Positions 28,333 to 37,280 of a stretch of 64,000 nt of DNA are shown in pieces. The notes beneath the pieces were generated by a model that made no database searches, had not been told where the DNA came from, and saw only the letters and a program-made list of their open reading frames with translations. Origin of the DNA: Pseudanabaena sp. ABRG5-3 (GTDB taxonomy: Bacteria > Cyanobacteriota > Cyanobacteriia > Pseudanabaenales > Pseudanabaenaceae); assembly GCF_003967015.1 (NCBI RefSeq), contig NZ_AP017560.1, positions 1,798,001 to 1,862,000 on the forward strand, in the 5' to 3' direction. The position numbers were made by a program, and so were the translations under genes. How positions within the stretch are numbered: the stretch's first letter is position 1; every line of letters begins with the position of its first letter.

Positions 28333-29235
28333 TTATAAGCCCCCTAGTCTCAGCAAAATATCATTAACTAATTCAGGTACTTCATCCTGTGGACAATGCC
28401 CCGCATTTGGTAAATCGATAAATTCTTTAACACAGGCAAATCTCGTAAAAGATTCGCGCCCTAATTTGATTGGTTCCCAAGGATCGCGATCGCCCCACAA
28501 TACAATTGCCTCGCAGGGCAGAATCGCTAATAGATCTTCAGGTCTAGGTCCCTGCGAATAGCGGACAAAAGCCATAAATACATCTACTGCGTTGGGATTT
28601 TGAGCAGGCTGAACTAATATCTCAATTAGCTCATCGGTAATAGCCTCTTTCTGAATGTAAGCTTGGGACAAAATTTGGCGCACTGATTGCGGATTACGGA
28701 CTTGATCAAAAAATAATTTGGCGATCGCCCTCACTCCCAAAATATTTTGCACCGCTTTCACCCCGATGCGCTTAAACCAAGGCATGGCTAGTTGATTTTG
28801 CTCTTGCAATAATCGTAATGAACAGTTGATTAATACTGTCTTGGTGATTAGCTTAGGCGCATATACTGCGGCTTGCATCGCCACTACTGCCCCGATGGAG
28901 TTTCCCACCAGTATGGCGCGATCGCCCACAACCTCCCGCACAAAATCAGCAACTTGTTGCCCCCAAGTTTCAAAGGTATAAGCAAGTTCACTGGGCTTGG
29001 GCTGTGCCGAAGAGCCAAATCCAATGAGATCGATCGCATAAACTCGAAATCTTTGGGCAAGAACTGGAACATTTTTACGCCAATGCCCCACCGAAGCGCC
29101 AAAGCCATGAATTAAAACCATTGCAGGTTTATCTTGTGCTACTCCTTGAGAATCTAGTCCCTCAGCACAATAACCAATCTCATAGCCTCGCCATATCCAG
29201 AAGCGATCGGCAAACTTACGATATTCAACAACCAT
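28333..29235 (-). CDS. Alpha/beta-fold hydrolase
   Basis: 300 residues, cytoplasmic. Oxyanion region VLIHGFGASVGHWRKN, nucleophile Ser in LVGNSIGAVVAM, acidic residue in LWGDRDPWEP, and His in LPNAGHCPQDE complete a Ser-Asp-His triad. Cyanobacteria and plants have several such enzymes near pigment genes (some act in chlorophyll or carotenoid turnover); the convergent CruP-like gene is suggestive only. Confidence 0.88.
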   Translation of the reverse strand: MVVEYRKFADRFWIWRGYEIGYCAEGLDSQGVAQDKPAMVLIHGFGASVGHWRKNVPVLAQRFRVYAIDLIGFGSSAQPKPSELAYTFETWGQQVADFVREVVGDRAILVGNSIGAVVAMQAAVYAPKLITKTVLINCSLRLLQEQNQLAMPWFKRIGVKAVQNILGVRAIAKLFFDQVRNPQSVRQILSQAYIQKEAITDELIEILVQPAQNPNAVDVFMAFVRYSQGPRPEDLLAILPCEAIVLWGDRDPWEPIKLGRESFTRFACVKEFIDLPNAGHCPQDEVPELVNDILLRLGGL

Positions 29236-29608
29236 TGAGATTAATTAGTACTTATGAACCAAGATAAACAAGATAAAGGGAGATTTTGCCTATTGCAAGT
29301 TCTCTTGAGAGGCTTAAAACAGATGATCAAAGATTAATAAAGGTAAACTTATATGAAGCAAGTAGAACTAGCTAATTTCGCCTATCCTATCATTGACTAG
29401 AGGTTAGCCTCTTGTAATTTTATTTAGCTTATTTAGACCTGAACTCATTGTATTGTGGTTCTTACATTGGCATGGACAAGGTAAAAATCTTAATACGACC
29501 AAAATATGAGTTTTGCGGTTTTTGGGTTGTCTCCAACTTAGGAACTGCGGTAAATTTGGGAATAAGTATTTTTAGAACTTTTCGATAATATTATTTGGAG
29601 ATTTAAAC
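29236..29608. other. AT-rich leader upstream of cpcG
   Basis: No ORF of note. It holds the divergent start regions of the hydrolase (leftward) and cpcG (rightward). A GGAG-type site (ttatttggag) precedes the GTG start of cpcG. No conserved RNA structure was recognised. Confidence 0.5.
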
Positions 29609-30364
29609 GTGGCGATTCCTTTATTAGAATACGCTCCAGCATCGCAGAATTCTCGCGTAGCTGGGTTTACAGTAGGTGGTGATGAAACACCTCGCATTTA
29701 CAATACTAATGACTTGCTCTCTAAGTCAGAGCTAGATGATTTGATTGAAGCTGCATATCGTCAAATTTTCTTCCATGCTTTTGCTGCTGATCGCGAAGTT
29801 ACCTTAGAATCGCAATTGCGTTCTGGCAACCTAACCGTTAGACAGTTTGTGCGTGGGTTAGTTCTGTCCAATACCTATAGAACCAGCTTCTATGAAAAGA
29901 ACAGCAACTATCGCTTCGTAGAGCAAACTGTACAGCGCGTTCTCGGTCGTGACGTTTACAGCGAACGTGAAAAAATTGCTTGGTCTATTGTTGTAGCTAC
30001 CAAGGGCATTGAGGGCTTTATTGATGCACTCATCAACAGCGACGAGTATCTTGAGGCATTTGGTGATGACACATTGCCTTACCAACGCCGTCGGGTTCTT
30101 CCTAGCCAAGCTATTGGTGAAAGACCCTTCAACATCACTTCTCCTCGTTACGATGCTTACTATCGTGCACAGTTGGGCTTCCCTCAAATCATTTGGCAAA
30201 ATCAAGTTCGTGGCTATACCCCTGCCGACAGAAAGCCACAAGCAGGCGATCCAGCTTTGTTCTTGAATTTGGCTCGTAGCCTGAATATTCCTGCATCTGG
30301 TGGAAGACTTGTCTCTGCTCAAAACCTTGATTACGAAAAGCTAGTTCCTTATCGTAAGAGCTAA
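29609..30364 (+). CDS. cpcG: Phycobilisome rod-core linker polypeptide
   Basis: 251 residues. The N-terminal [19 protein letters not shown] and the pfam00427 linker domain ([24 protein letters not shown] region, then [16 protein letters not shown]) are diagnostic of CpcG, which joins phycocyanin rods to the allophycocyanin core on the thylakoid surface. GTG start with upstream ggag. The short C-terminal tail without a hydrophobic segment suggests the conventional CpcG1 type rather than the membrane-anchored CpcL type. It is followed by a hairpin and a CpcS-type lyase. Confidence 0.95.
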   Translation: MAIPLLEYAPASQNSRVAGFTVGGDETPRIYNTNDLLSKSELDDLIEAAYRQIFFHAFAADREVTLESQLRSGNLTVRQFVRGLVLSNTYRTSFYEKNSNYRFVEQTVQRVLGRDVYSEREKIAWSIVVATKGIEGFIDALINSDEYLEAFGDDTLPYQRRRVLPSQAIGERPFNITSPRYDAYYRAQLGFPQIIWQNQVRGYTPADRKPQAGDPALFLNLARSLNIPASGGRLVSAQNLDYEKLVPYRKS

Positions 30365-30405
30365 ATCAAGATTTTAAGAGAATATTAATTTACATATCTC
30401 TCTTG

Positions 30406-30440
30406 AACCAAAAAGGGGCGCAATGCGCCCCTTTTTGGTT
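30406..30440 (+). terminator. cpcG terminator
   Basis: Perfect stem aaccaaaaaggggcgc-aat-gcgccccttttt with T-rich right arm, 40 bases after the cpcG stop. Confidence 0.85.
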
Positions 30441-30563
30441 TGGGCAGTTTTGGTTTGGACAATACTGCCCGCAATAAATATCAAGATTTGTGTCAAAATT
30501 AACTAATGTCTGCTTTTTCTATTTTTTAGTTTTTTATTAGCTTTTTTATTAGCCTTTGCCTTA

Positions 30564-31085
30564 ATGGATATTCATCAGTTTCTCGAACTTCTTGTCGGTC
30601 GTTGGCGATCGCAACGCAGCGATCATCAATTTGGTCAAGAAAATGGTAATGACAGCCGTTGTGTACTGGAAATTAATGCTTTGGAGATAGATGATCCCTC
30701 CCTAGTTGCAATTTGCCAAAAATATGATGTTGATCCCCATGCCACAATTCATTCATTGCAGACCACATGGGAGGAAGAGTCTTTAAGTAGCATTAAGCCT
30801 AAAGGCAGTGCCTTGCTCGTGCTAGTGCCTAATGATCTTGCTGTACCGCACAAGGGTTTAGTTTTAAGCGCACAGGGTAAAGGAGTCTATGAGTTTGTTG
30901 AAGATGAGTCCTTGACCATCCAAACTGTGATTGCTCAAGGCGCGATCGAAGAACGCATTTGGTATGGAAATCCTAACTTACGATTTCGTGTTGCGACTTT
31001 GCTACAGGACAATAGTGCCAGCGATCGCCATGTGCAGTCATCAAAGTTTTATTCAGAAATTCGTATCTCTGCACCCAAAACATAA
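30564..31085 (+). CDS. cpcS: CpcS/CpeS-family phycobiliprotein lyase
   Basis: 173 residues. GRWRSQRSDHQFG, KGSALLVLVPN, GVYEFVEDESLTIQT and EERIWYGNPNLRFRV match the lipocalin-like CpcS/CpeS family, which attaches bilin to Cys84-type sites of phycobiliproteins. Whether it is CpcS, CpcU or CpeS cannot be decided here; the phycocyanin linker just upstream favours CpcS/CpcU. With the CpcT-like gene at 5.9 kb this gives two lyase families in one window. Confidence 0.85.
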   Translation: MDIHQFLELLVGRWRSQRSDHQFGQENGNDSRCVLEINALEIDDPSLVAICQKYDVDPHATIHSLQTTWEEESLSSIKPKGSALLVLVPNDLAVPHKGLVLSAQGKGVYEFVEDESLTIQTVIAQGAIEERIWYGNPNLRFRVATLLQDNSASDRHVQSSKFYSEIRISAPKT

Positions 31086-31116
31086 ACAAAGTCTGGCGCA
31101 AAGCGCCAGACTTTGT
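31086..31116. terminator. Terminator between convergent lyase gene and tiny ORF
   Basis: Perfect stem acaaagtctggcgc-aaa-gcgccagactttgt right after the lyase stop. Confidence 0.75.
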
Positions 31117-31117
31117 G

Positions 31118-31222
31118 TTAGGACTTTAGAAAATGTGCTACTAATGTCCAAATTTCTAAGCCAATAAAACCTGCTAAAAAGATAAAAATCGCAATATTCA
31201 AACCAGTCTTAATTTTTTCCAT
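31118..31222 (-). CDS. Predicted 34-residue single-pass membrane protein
   Basis: An ATG-to-TAA frame of 34 codons. The product has a charged N-terminus (MEKIKTG), one hydrophobic helix (about residues 8-29, with IAIFIFLAGFIGLEIWTLV) and a basic C-terminus (HFLKS). Size and pattern match the tiny subunits of photosynthetic complexes, but I do not recognise it as PsbM, PsbT, PsbY, PetL, PetN, PsaM or similar. It ends at a hairpin and has its own upstream spacer. No strong Shine-Dalgarno. Confidence 0.5.
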   Translation of the reverse strand: MEKIKTGLNIAIFIFLAGFIGLEIWTLVAHFLKS

Positions 31223-31257
31223 ATACTTTTGTATCTTTATTTAGCTTTTGTAATTTG

Positions 31258-31290
31258 ATCAAAGAGGGGCGCTTAGCGCCCCTCTTTGAT
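31258..31290. repeat. Hairpin in divergent intergenic region
   Basis: Perfect stem atcaaagaggggcgc-tta-gcgcccctctttgat. It lies upstream of both flanking genes, so it is not an obvious terminator for either annotated gene; it may be a repeat copy or end an unseen transcript. Confidence 0.55.
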
Positions 31291-31413
31291 TTTTTATGTT
31301 TTGCTATATTACATGCTTAAATAAACCAAATAATTTTGACTAGAAAAAACATCACTTGATCTAGTTGAGTTAAACTTAACCCTTATTACATTCAAGTGTG
31401 GGGATGTACTGCT

Positions 31414-32496
31414 GTGAATTGGCTCAAACGGTTTATTATTCTAGGAACTACGGCGATCGCATCCCTTGCGATCGCGCAATCGGCTTCGGCACGTTTTGTA
31501 ATTTTTGTAGCAGGCAATGATCCTGAAACCTTACAAAAAGTTCGTACCGTCTCACCAACAGCTTTTACAACAAAAATTAATGACCAACCTGTAATTCAGG
31601 CAGGTACATTCAATTCTGAAACTAGTGCGAATAATTTAGCGAATGCTCTAGCTAACTCTGGACTGACTCCCCAAAAGTACTTCAGTACATCAGGAGGTAA
31701 GGAAAGCAATGTCCAAGTACCTTTTACAGATACAACAACTTCAGTTGCTCCTCTATCTAATCCACAGCAAGTTATCATTCAACAGACTCCAGCACCTCAG
31801 ACCATAACAGATGCACAGCCACAGGTCTTTAGCTCTGTGCCACAACAAACCATCGCCTACAACAACCAGTACCAGCAGATCACTACTAATGCGGTTGTCC
31901 CTCAAGTGCAGACACAACAGGTATTAGTTCCACGTTGGCAACAGGTATTGGTTCCAGAAACTAGACAGATTGTGACCCAGACAGTTGTCCCTCAAACTCA
32001 ACTTGTGCAAACTGGATATACTCAATCTAGCTATGTGCAGCCCACTACTAGTTATGTGCAGCCCACGAATACTACTAGTTATATCCAACCCCAGACAGGA
32101 TTTGTACCATCCTCGACAACACTAACACCAGTCAATTCAACAACGACTGCACTAGCACCAGTTAACTCCTACAATAGCTACGTTGTGCCAAGTAGCAGCA
32201 CTAATTTCTCAACTTTGCAAACTACTCAACCAGTTACTACTGAGTTAAGTGCTGATCAGCTATTGCCCCAACAAACTACAAATCCCAATTTCCGCTACGT
32301 TGCTGCTGTACCAGCTAAAGCAACTAATCAATTTTTACTATCGCAGGTGCGCCAATATGTACCGAATGCGTTTTTCACCAACTCTGGGCGTGGAACCTAC
32401 ATTCATGCAGGTGCTTATCAAAATCGTGACTCAGCCGAATCAGTCTCTCGCTATCTGCGATCGCAAGGGATTGACTCACGAGTACTTTACTTCTAA
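31414..32496 (+). CDS. Secreted SPOR-like protein with Gln/Thr/Val-rich linker
   Basis: 360 residues from GTG 31414, which places a clean signal peptide at the N-terminus (FIILGTTAIASLAIAQSASA); GTG 31396 is an alternative. Two SPOR-like modules flank a low-complexity middle: FVIFVAGNDPETLQKV near the start and a C-terminal module (FFTNSGRGTYIHAGAYQNR and SVSRYLRSQGIDSRVLYF). The linker repeats VLVP and SYVQP units. SPOR domains bind denuded peptidoglycan. It is 15 bases upstream of two ABC permease genes and probably in one operon with them. Confidence 0.75.
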   Translation: MNWLKRFIILGTTAIASLAIAQSASARFVIFVAGNDPETLQKVRTVSPTAFTTKINDQPVIQAGTFNSETSANNLANALANSGLTPQKYFSTSGGKESNVQVPFTDTTTSVAPLSNPQQVIIQQTPAPQTITDAQPQVFSSVPQQTIAYNNQYQQITTNAVVPQVQTQQVLVPRWQQVLVPETRQIVTQTVVPQTQLVQTGYTQSSYVQPTTSYVQPTNTTSYIQPQTGFVPSSTTLTPVNSTTTALAPVNSYNSYVVPSSSTNFSTLQTTQPVTTELSADQLLPQQTTNPNFRYVAAVPAKATNQFLLSQVRQYVPNAFFTNSGRGTYIHAGAYQNRDSAESVSRYLRSQGIDSRVLYF

Positions 32497-32511
32497 AACC
32501 GCCTGTAACCA

Positions 32512-33405
32512 ATGCCTGTAAATAGTAATTCTGAACCTAAGCAACGAGCGAATCGACAGATTAAATGGCTTGAGCCTTTGGCTTTACTTTTTCCAAGTGG
32601 CTTTTGGCTTGTCGCATTTTTGCTTGTACCCACAGTTTTCATTCTTATTCAGAGTCTTGTCCCACTAGGTAAAGATGGGTTTGGACTAGATAACTATCTG
32701 AGAGTATTTGAGTATGTTGGCGGCAACTTCATTTATCTAACAGTCGTCTGGCGATCGCTACTGTATGCCGTGATTACCACAGGATTTTGCCTGCTCTTAG
32801 GCTTTCCTGTGGCTTACTGGCTAGCGGTAATTGCACCTAAGCGTTGGCGCAATATTTTATTACTCCTATTTGTGCTGCCCCTATGGACTTCGTCATTGTT
32901 GCGATCCTATGCTTGGATCACGATTTTGCGACCAACGGGCGTTTTAAATACCTTTCTTAATTTCATTGGATTATCAGGGATCAATTTCTTAAATAAAGCT
33001 GAGGGTGTGATCATCGGTATGGTGTACACCTATTTGCCCTATATGGTTCTGGTTCTCTATACTTCACTAGAGCGACTTGATCTACGTTTACTAGAGGCGG
33101 CGGCGGATCTGGGTGCAAATTCTCGACAAACCTTTTGGCAAATTACAGTCCCCCAAGTATCTTCAGGGATTATCGCAGGAACGGCTTTGGTGTCTATTTC
33201 TAGCTTTAGTGATTACATCAATCCCCAACTGTTAGGAGGTCCGGGCAGTCGCACGATCGCCTCGATTATTGAATTGCAGTTTTTGGGTGCAAGTAGTAAT
33301 CGTGGTTTTGGATCGGCGATTAGTATGGTGCTGATTCTGGCGGTCACGATTGTGATCGCACTATTGATCAAATATGGCGATCGCAGGGTGGTGAGTGATG
33401 GCTAG
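32512..33405 (+). CDS. potB: ABC transporter permease, spermidine/putrescine type
   Basis: 297 residues, six membrane segments, with the EAA loop EAAADLGANSRQTFWQITVPQ that contacts the ATPase. Of the PotB/PotH type (MetI-like). It overlaps the next permease gene by eight bases. The ATPase (PotA) and binding protein (PotD) are not in this window, so substrate specificity (polyamine or other) is inferred from family only. Confidence 0.87.
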   Translation: MPVNSNSEPKQRANRQIKWLEPLALLFPSGFWLVAFLLVPTVFILIQSLVPLGKDGFGLDNYLRVFEYVGGNFIYLTVVWRSLLYAVITTGFCLLLGFPVAYWLAVIAPKRWRNILLLLFVLPLWTSSLLRSYAWITILRPTGVLNTFLNFIGLSGINFLNKAEGVIIGMVYTYLPYMVLVLYTSLERLDLRLLEAAADLGANSRQTFWQITVPQVSSGIIAGTALVSISSFSDYINPQLLGGPGSRTIASIIELQFLGASSNRGFGSAISMVLILAVTIVIALLIKYGDRRVVSDG

Positions 33406-34201
33406 TCAAATTAAGGTTCCTCCCATCAAGCGTTGGCAGACTTGGTACATGCTACTTGCCTTCTTCTACATGTACTTGCCAATCGGTGTTCTGACGATTT
33501 TTAGCTTCAATAAATCCCCATCTCCTTCGCAATGGACAGGTTTTAGTCTAGATTGGTATGCCAAATTTTTGCAAAATCCGAACTTGCTAGCGGCATTGCA
33601 AAATAGCCTCAGTGTGGCATTGGCGGCTGTATCTGTTTCCTCAGTGTTGGGAACTCTTACCGCAGTTGGTTTAGCTCGATATTATTTTCCAGGGAAGAGC
33701 CTATACCAAGGAGTCACCTACTTACCCTTAATTGTTCCTGATATTGCGATCGCGGTAGCCACCCTCGTATTTTTTGCGGCAATTAAGCTACCTCTCAGTC
33801 TTGGCACAATTGTGATTGCCCATATTGTCTTTTGTCTAGCCTATGTGGCGGTTGTGGTCTCTAGCCGACTTGCGAGTATTGATCCTAAACTCGAAGAAGC
33901 CGCTCTCGATCTTGGAGCAACCCCTGTCCAAGCCTTTTTGCGCGTGCTTTTGCCACAGCTTTTACCAGGCATACTATCAGGATGCTTATTAGCATTTATT
34001 CTGAGTATGGACGATTTTGTGATTGCTTACTTCACCGCAGGTGTTGGCTCAACCACATTACCAATCGCAATTTTTTCGTCACTACGCAGTGGTGGTGGGG
34101 TTACTCCTGAACTAAATGCTCTTAGCGTTTTGCTCATCATAGCTTCAGGGTCTATTGCGGCGGTTGCCGAAGCTGTTAGAAGTTGGGGAACCCATGATTA
34201 G
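33398..34201 (+). CDS. potC: ABC transporter permease, spermidine/putrescine type
   Basis: 267 residues from ATG 33398 (a GTG at 33395 would add one). Six membrane helices and EAA loop EEAALDLGATPVQAFLRVLLPQ, PotC/PotI-like. It forms the second half of a heterodimeric inner-membrane channel with the upstream permease. DDFVIAYFTAGVGSTTLP is a conserved family segment. Confidence 0.87.
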   Translation: MASQIKVPPIKRWQTWYMLLAFFYMYLPIGVLTIFSFNKSPSPSQWTGFSLDWYAKFLQNPNLLAALQNSLSVALAAVSVSSVLGTLTAVGLARYYFPGKSLYQGVTYLPLIVPDIAIAVATLVFFAAIKLPLSLGTIVIAHIVFCLAYVAVVVSSRLASIDPKLEEAALDLGATPVQAFLRVLLPQLLPGILSGCLLAFILSMDDFVIAYFTAGVGSTTLPIAIFSSLRSGGGVTPELNALSVLLIIASGSIAAVAEAVRSWGTHD

Positions 34202-34328
34202 AGCATTAAACAATCACCTTATATACCCATGATTGTTAGCAAAAATTTATTGGGTTTACCCGCATCCGTTGAGAACGTGTGGTATATTACATCTGGCAAA
34301 GCTAATCAAAGCTAAAGAATGACTCCCC

Positions 34329-34772
34329 ATGAGTGAGAAGCCTTTAAAGCTGCGAATCTCAATTCCACCCGTTGAGGGAATCGAGGACATTCCCATCGCG
34401 GCAGTCGAAGTACTCGCTACAAAAATGGGGTTTAGTCCTAATGCTGTGCAAGACATCGTACAAGCTCTTACGGAAGCTTTAGTAAATGCGGTTCTTTACA
34501 GTACATCAGACCTTGACGTGGAGGTTGTTGTTTTCGCAGCCAATACTAGCCTAATCTTAGAAGTCCATGATCGTGGCTCTGGCTTTGATGTTGACAGTGT
34601 TCCACCACCTGATTTTGATTTGATATCCGAGATTGGTGTCAAAAATGGCGGTTTTGGTATACATATGATCAAAGCATTAGTTGATAAAGTAGAGATCGAA
34701 TCTACTGATCAAGGTACAACAGTCCGTATGAGTAAGTTTTTGTCTATCCCCAAACCCATTCTCCAACCATGA
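34329..34772 (+). CDS. Anti-sigma regulatory factor (RsbW-like serine kinase)
   Basis: 147 residues, a single GHKL ATPase domain: N-box QALTEALVNAVLYS, G1 box HDRGSGFDVD, G2 GGFGIHMIKALVDKVE. RsbW/SpoIIAB-type kinases bind sigma factors or other partners and phosphorylate STAS antagonists. The next gene encodes exactly such an antagonist, with ATGA overlap, indicating translational coupling and a working partner-switch module. Confidence 0.9.
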   Translation: MSEKPLKLRISIPPVEGIEDIPIAAVEVLATKMGFSPNAVQDIVQALTEALVNAVLYSTSDLDVEVVVFAANTSLILEVHDRGSGFDVDSVPPPDFDLISEIGVKNGGFGIHMIKALVDKVEIESTDQGTTVRMSKFLSIPKPILQP

Positions 34773-35119
34773 CTCATTCCTCATTTTTACAAGATGAACT
34801 CAAGATCGTTGAACAAATTGATGGCGATCAAGTTATTCTCAAACTGAATGGTGCTTTGAGCGTAACCACTGTTCCATACTTTAGACAAGCAGTGCAGCCA
34901 TTTATTGATCAGAAGTTGGTGGCGATCGTTTTAGATTTTGAAGGCGTTACGAAGATCGTCAGCAGAGGTGTAGGTGCGGCGATCGATATGGCAGTACAAG
35001 CCAAGAAACAAGGTGGCAAGTTACGTTTAGAGAATGTTGGTAAGTATGGTCGTTCTCTCTACATTCAAGGTGTACACCTTGTTGCTGAAGTACCCGAATT
35101 AGAAGGTTTTGAACCATAA
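34769..35119 (+). CDS. Anti-sigma factor antagonist (STAS domain)
   Basis: 116 residues. STAS core with GVTKIVSRGVGAAIDMAV at the place where SpoIIAA has its phosphorylated DSSG motif: one serine remains, flanked by Val and Arg rather than Asp and Ser. It should be phosphorylated by the upstream kinase and release its partner when dephosphorylated. No sigma factor is encoded nearby; the next gene is dnaE-C. Confidence 0.9.
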   Translation: MTHSSFLQDELKIVEQIDGDQVILKLNGALSVTTVPYFRQAVQPFIDQKLVAIVLDFEGVTKIVSRGVGAAIDMAVQAKKQGGKLRLENVGKYGRSLYIQGVHLVAEVPELEGFEP

Positions 35120-35300
35120 GTTTCATAACAATCAGCGCTTAGGTATAGTTAATATGTCTGGGCGCTAATTTTTTGCATTTTAAAATAATTACAGCGCTAT
35201 GCGCTTTCTTAAAACCCAGAAAGATATGTAAAAAGCTTGCTTGGTAACATTTTTATTTGTCTTTTTGGACTACATTCAATCTAAACAGGCTGTCATAAAA

Positions 35301-35405
35301 ATGAAAATCGTTAGCCGTAAATCGTTAGGAGTACAACCTGTTTTCGATATTGGCTTAGAATGCGATCATAATTTTTTACTTGATAATGGCTATATAGCAT
35401 CAAAT
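35301..35405 (+). other. Split intein C-fragment (DnaE-c intein)
   Basis: The 35 codons before the splice junction at 35405/35406. The last residues are Ala-Ser-Asn, with the cyanobacterial DnaE feature of Ser, not His, before the terminal Asn. The next codon is Cys (+1 nucleophile), followed by Phe-Asn. All residues needed for the C-terminal half of trans-splicing are present. Confidence 0.93.
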
Positions 35406-36668
35406 TGCTTTAATAAGTCCCATAGTGTTGCCTATGGCTATGTAACTTACCAAACTGCATACCTTAAGGCGAATTATCCTGTTGAATATATGGCAGCTTT
35501 GTTGTCTTCGGTCAGTGGCGACCAAGACAAAGTACAGCGCTATATTGCCAACTGTCGCAGTATGGGCATTCAAGTTCTGCCCCCCGATGTGAATAGTTCA
35601 GGTGAAGACTTTACGCCGCGTGGACAGCAAATTTTGTTTGGTTTAGCTGCAATTAAAAATCTTGGTGCAGGTCCGATCGCGGCAATTTTGCAAGCTCGTC
35701 AGGAAGGTGGGGCATTCATATCTTTGGCTGATTTATGTAGCCGTCTTGATTCGCGATCGCTAAACAAAAAAGCCTTAGAAGCTTTAATCCAAACTGGGGC
35801 GTTAGATTTACTAGAGCCAAATCGTCACCAGTTGATGAACGATCTCGATATCACGATGGAATGGGCCTCACGCCGCGCTAAAGAGCAAGCATCAGGTCAG
35901 GGCAATCTGTTTGATTTCTTCGGCGAAAGTAGTAACACCAAGACCTTTGATACTGCTCCCACAACTACCCGCGTTCAGGACTATTCCTCTCAAGAAAAGC
36001 TGCGGATGGAAAAGGAATTACTTGGGTTTTATATTTCCGATCATCCCCTCAGTGTGATCAGCCGTTCTGCGAGGGTAATGGCTCCAATTAATCTTTGTGA
36101 TATTCCTGATTCCTCAGAAACTAAAACCGTTACCGCGATCGCCTTGATCTTGGATATCAAAGCCGTAACCACCAAAAAAGGCGATCAGATGGCAATCTTG
36201 CAACTCGAAGATCTCACAGGTAGCACTGAAGCTGTCGTCTTCCCAAAGACCTTTGATAAGGTCAAGCATCTCTTGGAAAAGGATAAACGGGTGATGGTGT
36301 GGGGCAAGATCGATCGCCGAGATGAACAAACCCAATTAATTATTGACAATATGCAGCCGATTGAGTCAGTAAGAATGGTGCGGGTCGAACTAACTCGCGA
36401 ACAAGCTAGCGATCGCCAAGTATTGCAGCAACTCAAAACCGCCTTAAATCCTAATCCTAGCTATAGCAGCTCTAACCAAAGTAATTCCAACTACGGCAGA
36501 AATGAACCTGATACTTCTGCCAAAATCCCTGTGATTGCAGCGATCGAATATATGCCAAAGTTAGTGCGCCTAGGCAATCAATTCTGGGTCGAAGATGAAG
36601 AAACTGCCGTTAAAGCTTTACAGCAAGCAGGATTTAAAGCTAGTTACGATGCACTAGTTACTAAGTAA
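35301..36668 (+). CDS. dnaE: DNA polymerase III alpha, C-terminal half with split-intein C fragment
   Basis: 455 residues from ATG 35301 (a TTG at 35241 gives an improbable extension). Residues 1-35 are the C-terminal intein fragment: [14 protein letters not shown] (block F-like) and GYIASN ending at Asn35. The extein begins at Cys36 in [21 protein letters not shown]. In cyanobacteria dnaE is split; the N half with its own intein fragment lies elsewhere, and trans-splicing joins the proteins. The extein continues to the polymerase C-terminus with an OB-fold ([18 protein letters not shown]). It ends at a shared terminator. Confidence 0.96.
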   Translation: MKIVSRKSLGVQPVFDIGLECDHNFLLDNGYIASNCFNKSHSVAYGYVTYQTAYLKANYPVEYMAALLSSVSGDQDKVQRYIANCRSMGIQVLPPDVNSSGEDFTPRGQQILFGLAAIKNLGAGPIAAILQARQEGGAFISLADLCSRLDSRSLNKKALEALIQTGALDLLEPNRHQLMNDLDITMEWASRRAKEQASGQGNLFDFFGESSNTKTFDTAPTTTRVQDYSSQEKLRMEKELLGFYISDHPLSVISRSARVMAPINLCDIPDSSETKTVTAIALILDIKAVTTKKGDQMAILQLEDLTGSTEAVVFPKTFDKVKHLLEKDKRVMVWGKIDRRDEQTQLIIDNMQPIESVRMVRVELTREQASDRQVLQQLKTALNPNPSYSSSNQSNSNYGRNEPDTSAKIPVIAAIEYMPKLVRLGNQFWVEDEETAVKALQQAGFKASYDALVTK

Positions 36669-36703
36669 ATTTAAAAAGAGGCGACCCCCTCTTTTTAAAT
36701 TCC
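36669..36703. terminator. Bidirectional terminator between dnaE-C and trmL
   Basis: Stem aatttaaaaagaggcg/cccctctttttaaatt with A/T runs on both sides; the end of trmL lies in the right arm. Confidence 0.8.
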
Positions 36704-37141
36704 TAACTGTCGTCTGGCTTCAAATAATCCGAGGGCAGCACTCACGGAGAGATTGAGGCTGCGGACATTGGGGTTTTCCATCGGGATATAAACCGCAGGA
36801 TTATTAGCAAGGACTTCTGCAGGTAATCCACTGGATTCACTACCAAATAGGAGCCAGTCGCCATCTTGGAATTGAAATTCTCGAAAATGTTTTGCGCCTC
36901 GCGCACTAAAGCAAATCCACCTTCCCCCTTTGGATGCTTCGCGCAAAGATTCGATATTAGGATGCACGGTCACATTTACATAATCCCAATAGTCTATGCC
37001 TGCCCGCTTCAATTGGCGATCGCTAATTTCAAAGCCCAGAGGCTCAACCAAGTGCAAATGGGTATTTGTGGCGGCACAGGTGCGAGCGATATTGCCAGTA
37101 TTGGGTGGAATTTCGGGATAGATGAGAGCGACTTGTAGCAT
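36695..37141 (-). CDS. trmL: tRNA (cytidine(34)-2'-O)-methyltransferase
   Basis: 148 residues, a SPOUT-fold methyltransferase that 2'-O-methylates the wobble base of tRNA-Leu isoacceptors. NTGNIARTCAATNTHLHLVEPLGFEI, LLFGSESSGLP and IPMENPNVRSLNLSVSAALGLFE are diagnostic. It lies close to a tRNA-Leu(CAA) gene at 38.1 kb, a likely substrate, although the adjacency may be chance. Confidence 0.93.
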   Translation of the reverse strand: MLQVALIYPEIPPNTGNIARTCAATNTHLHLVEPLGFEISDRQLKRAGIDYWDYVNVTVHPNIESLREASKGGRWICFSARGAKHFREFQFQDGDWLLFGSESSGLPAEVLANNPAVYIPMENPNVRSLNLSVSAALGLFEARRQLGI

Positions 37142-37189
37142 TGACGATTCAGGAAATTTAAAGACTGTGGTTGTAGCACAGTCTTTAAA

Positions 37190-37274
37190 TATAGCAGCCC
37201 TAAATCATTTGTAGATTTTTTAGTTTGTGAAGGCACACCCCGAAGGGGTGCGCTTCCACAAACCATTTAGGATT
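37190..37274. repeat. Inverted copy of the 5.65-kb repeat
   Basis: Reads as the reverse complement of 5648-5737 with few changes: atagcagccctaaatc, then atttgtagatttttt, then the hairpin gcacacccc-gaa-ggggtgcgc and a closing aaaccatttaggat. The left arm carries a mismatch (gaaggcacac versus gtgcgcttcc), so this copy has started to decay. Confidence 0.7.
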
Positions 37275-37280
37275 AGTTGG

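Noticed and set aside
35241-35300. N-terminal extension of dnaE-C
   Set aside because: TTG start and hydrophobic leader do not fit; C-inteins of this family begin at the Met at 35301.
36866-37266. Frames on both strands over trmL and the adjacent repeat
   Set aside because: Shadows of trmL plus repeat sequence (the same peptide style recurs at the 5.65-kb repeat).
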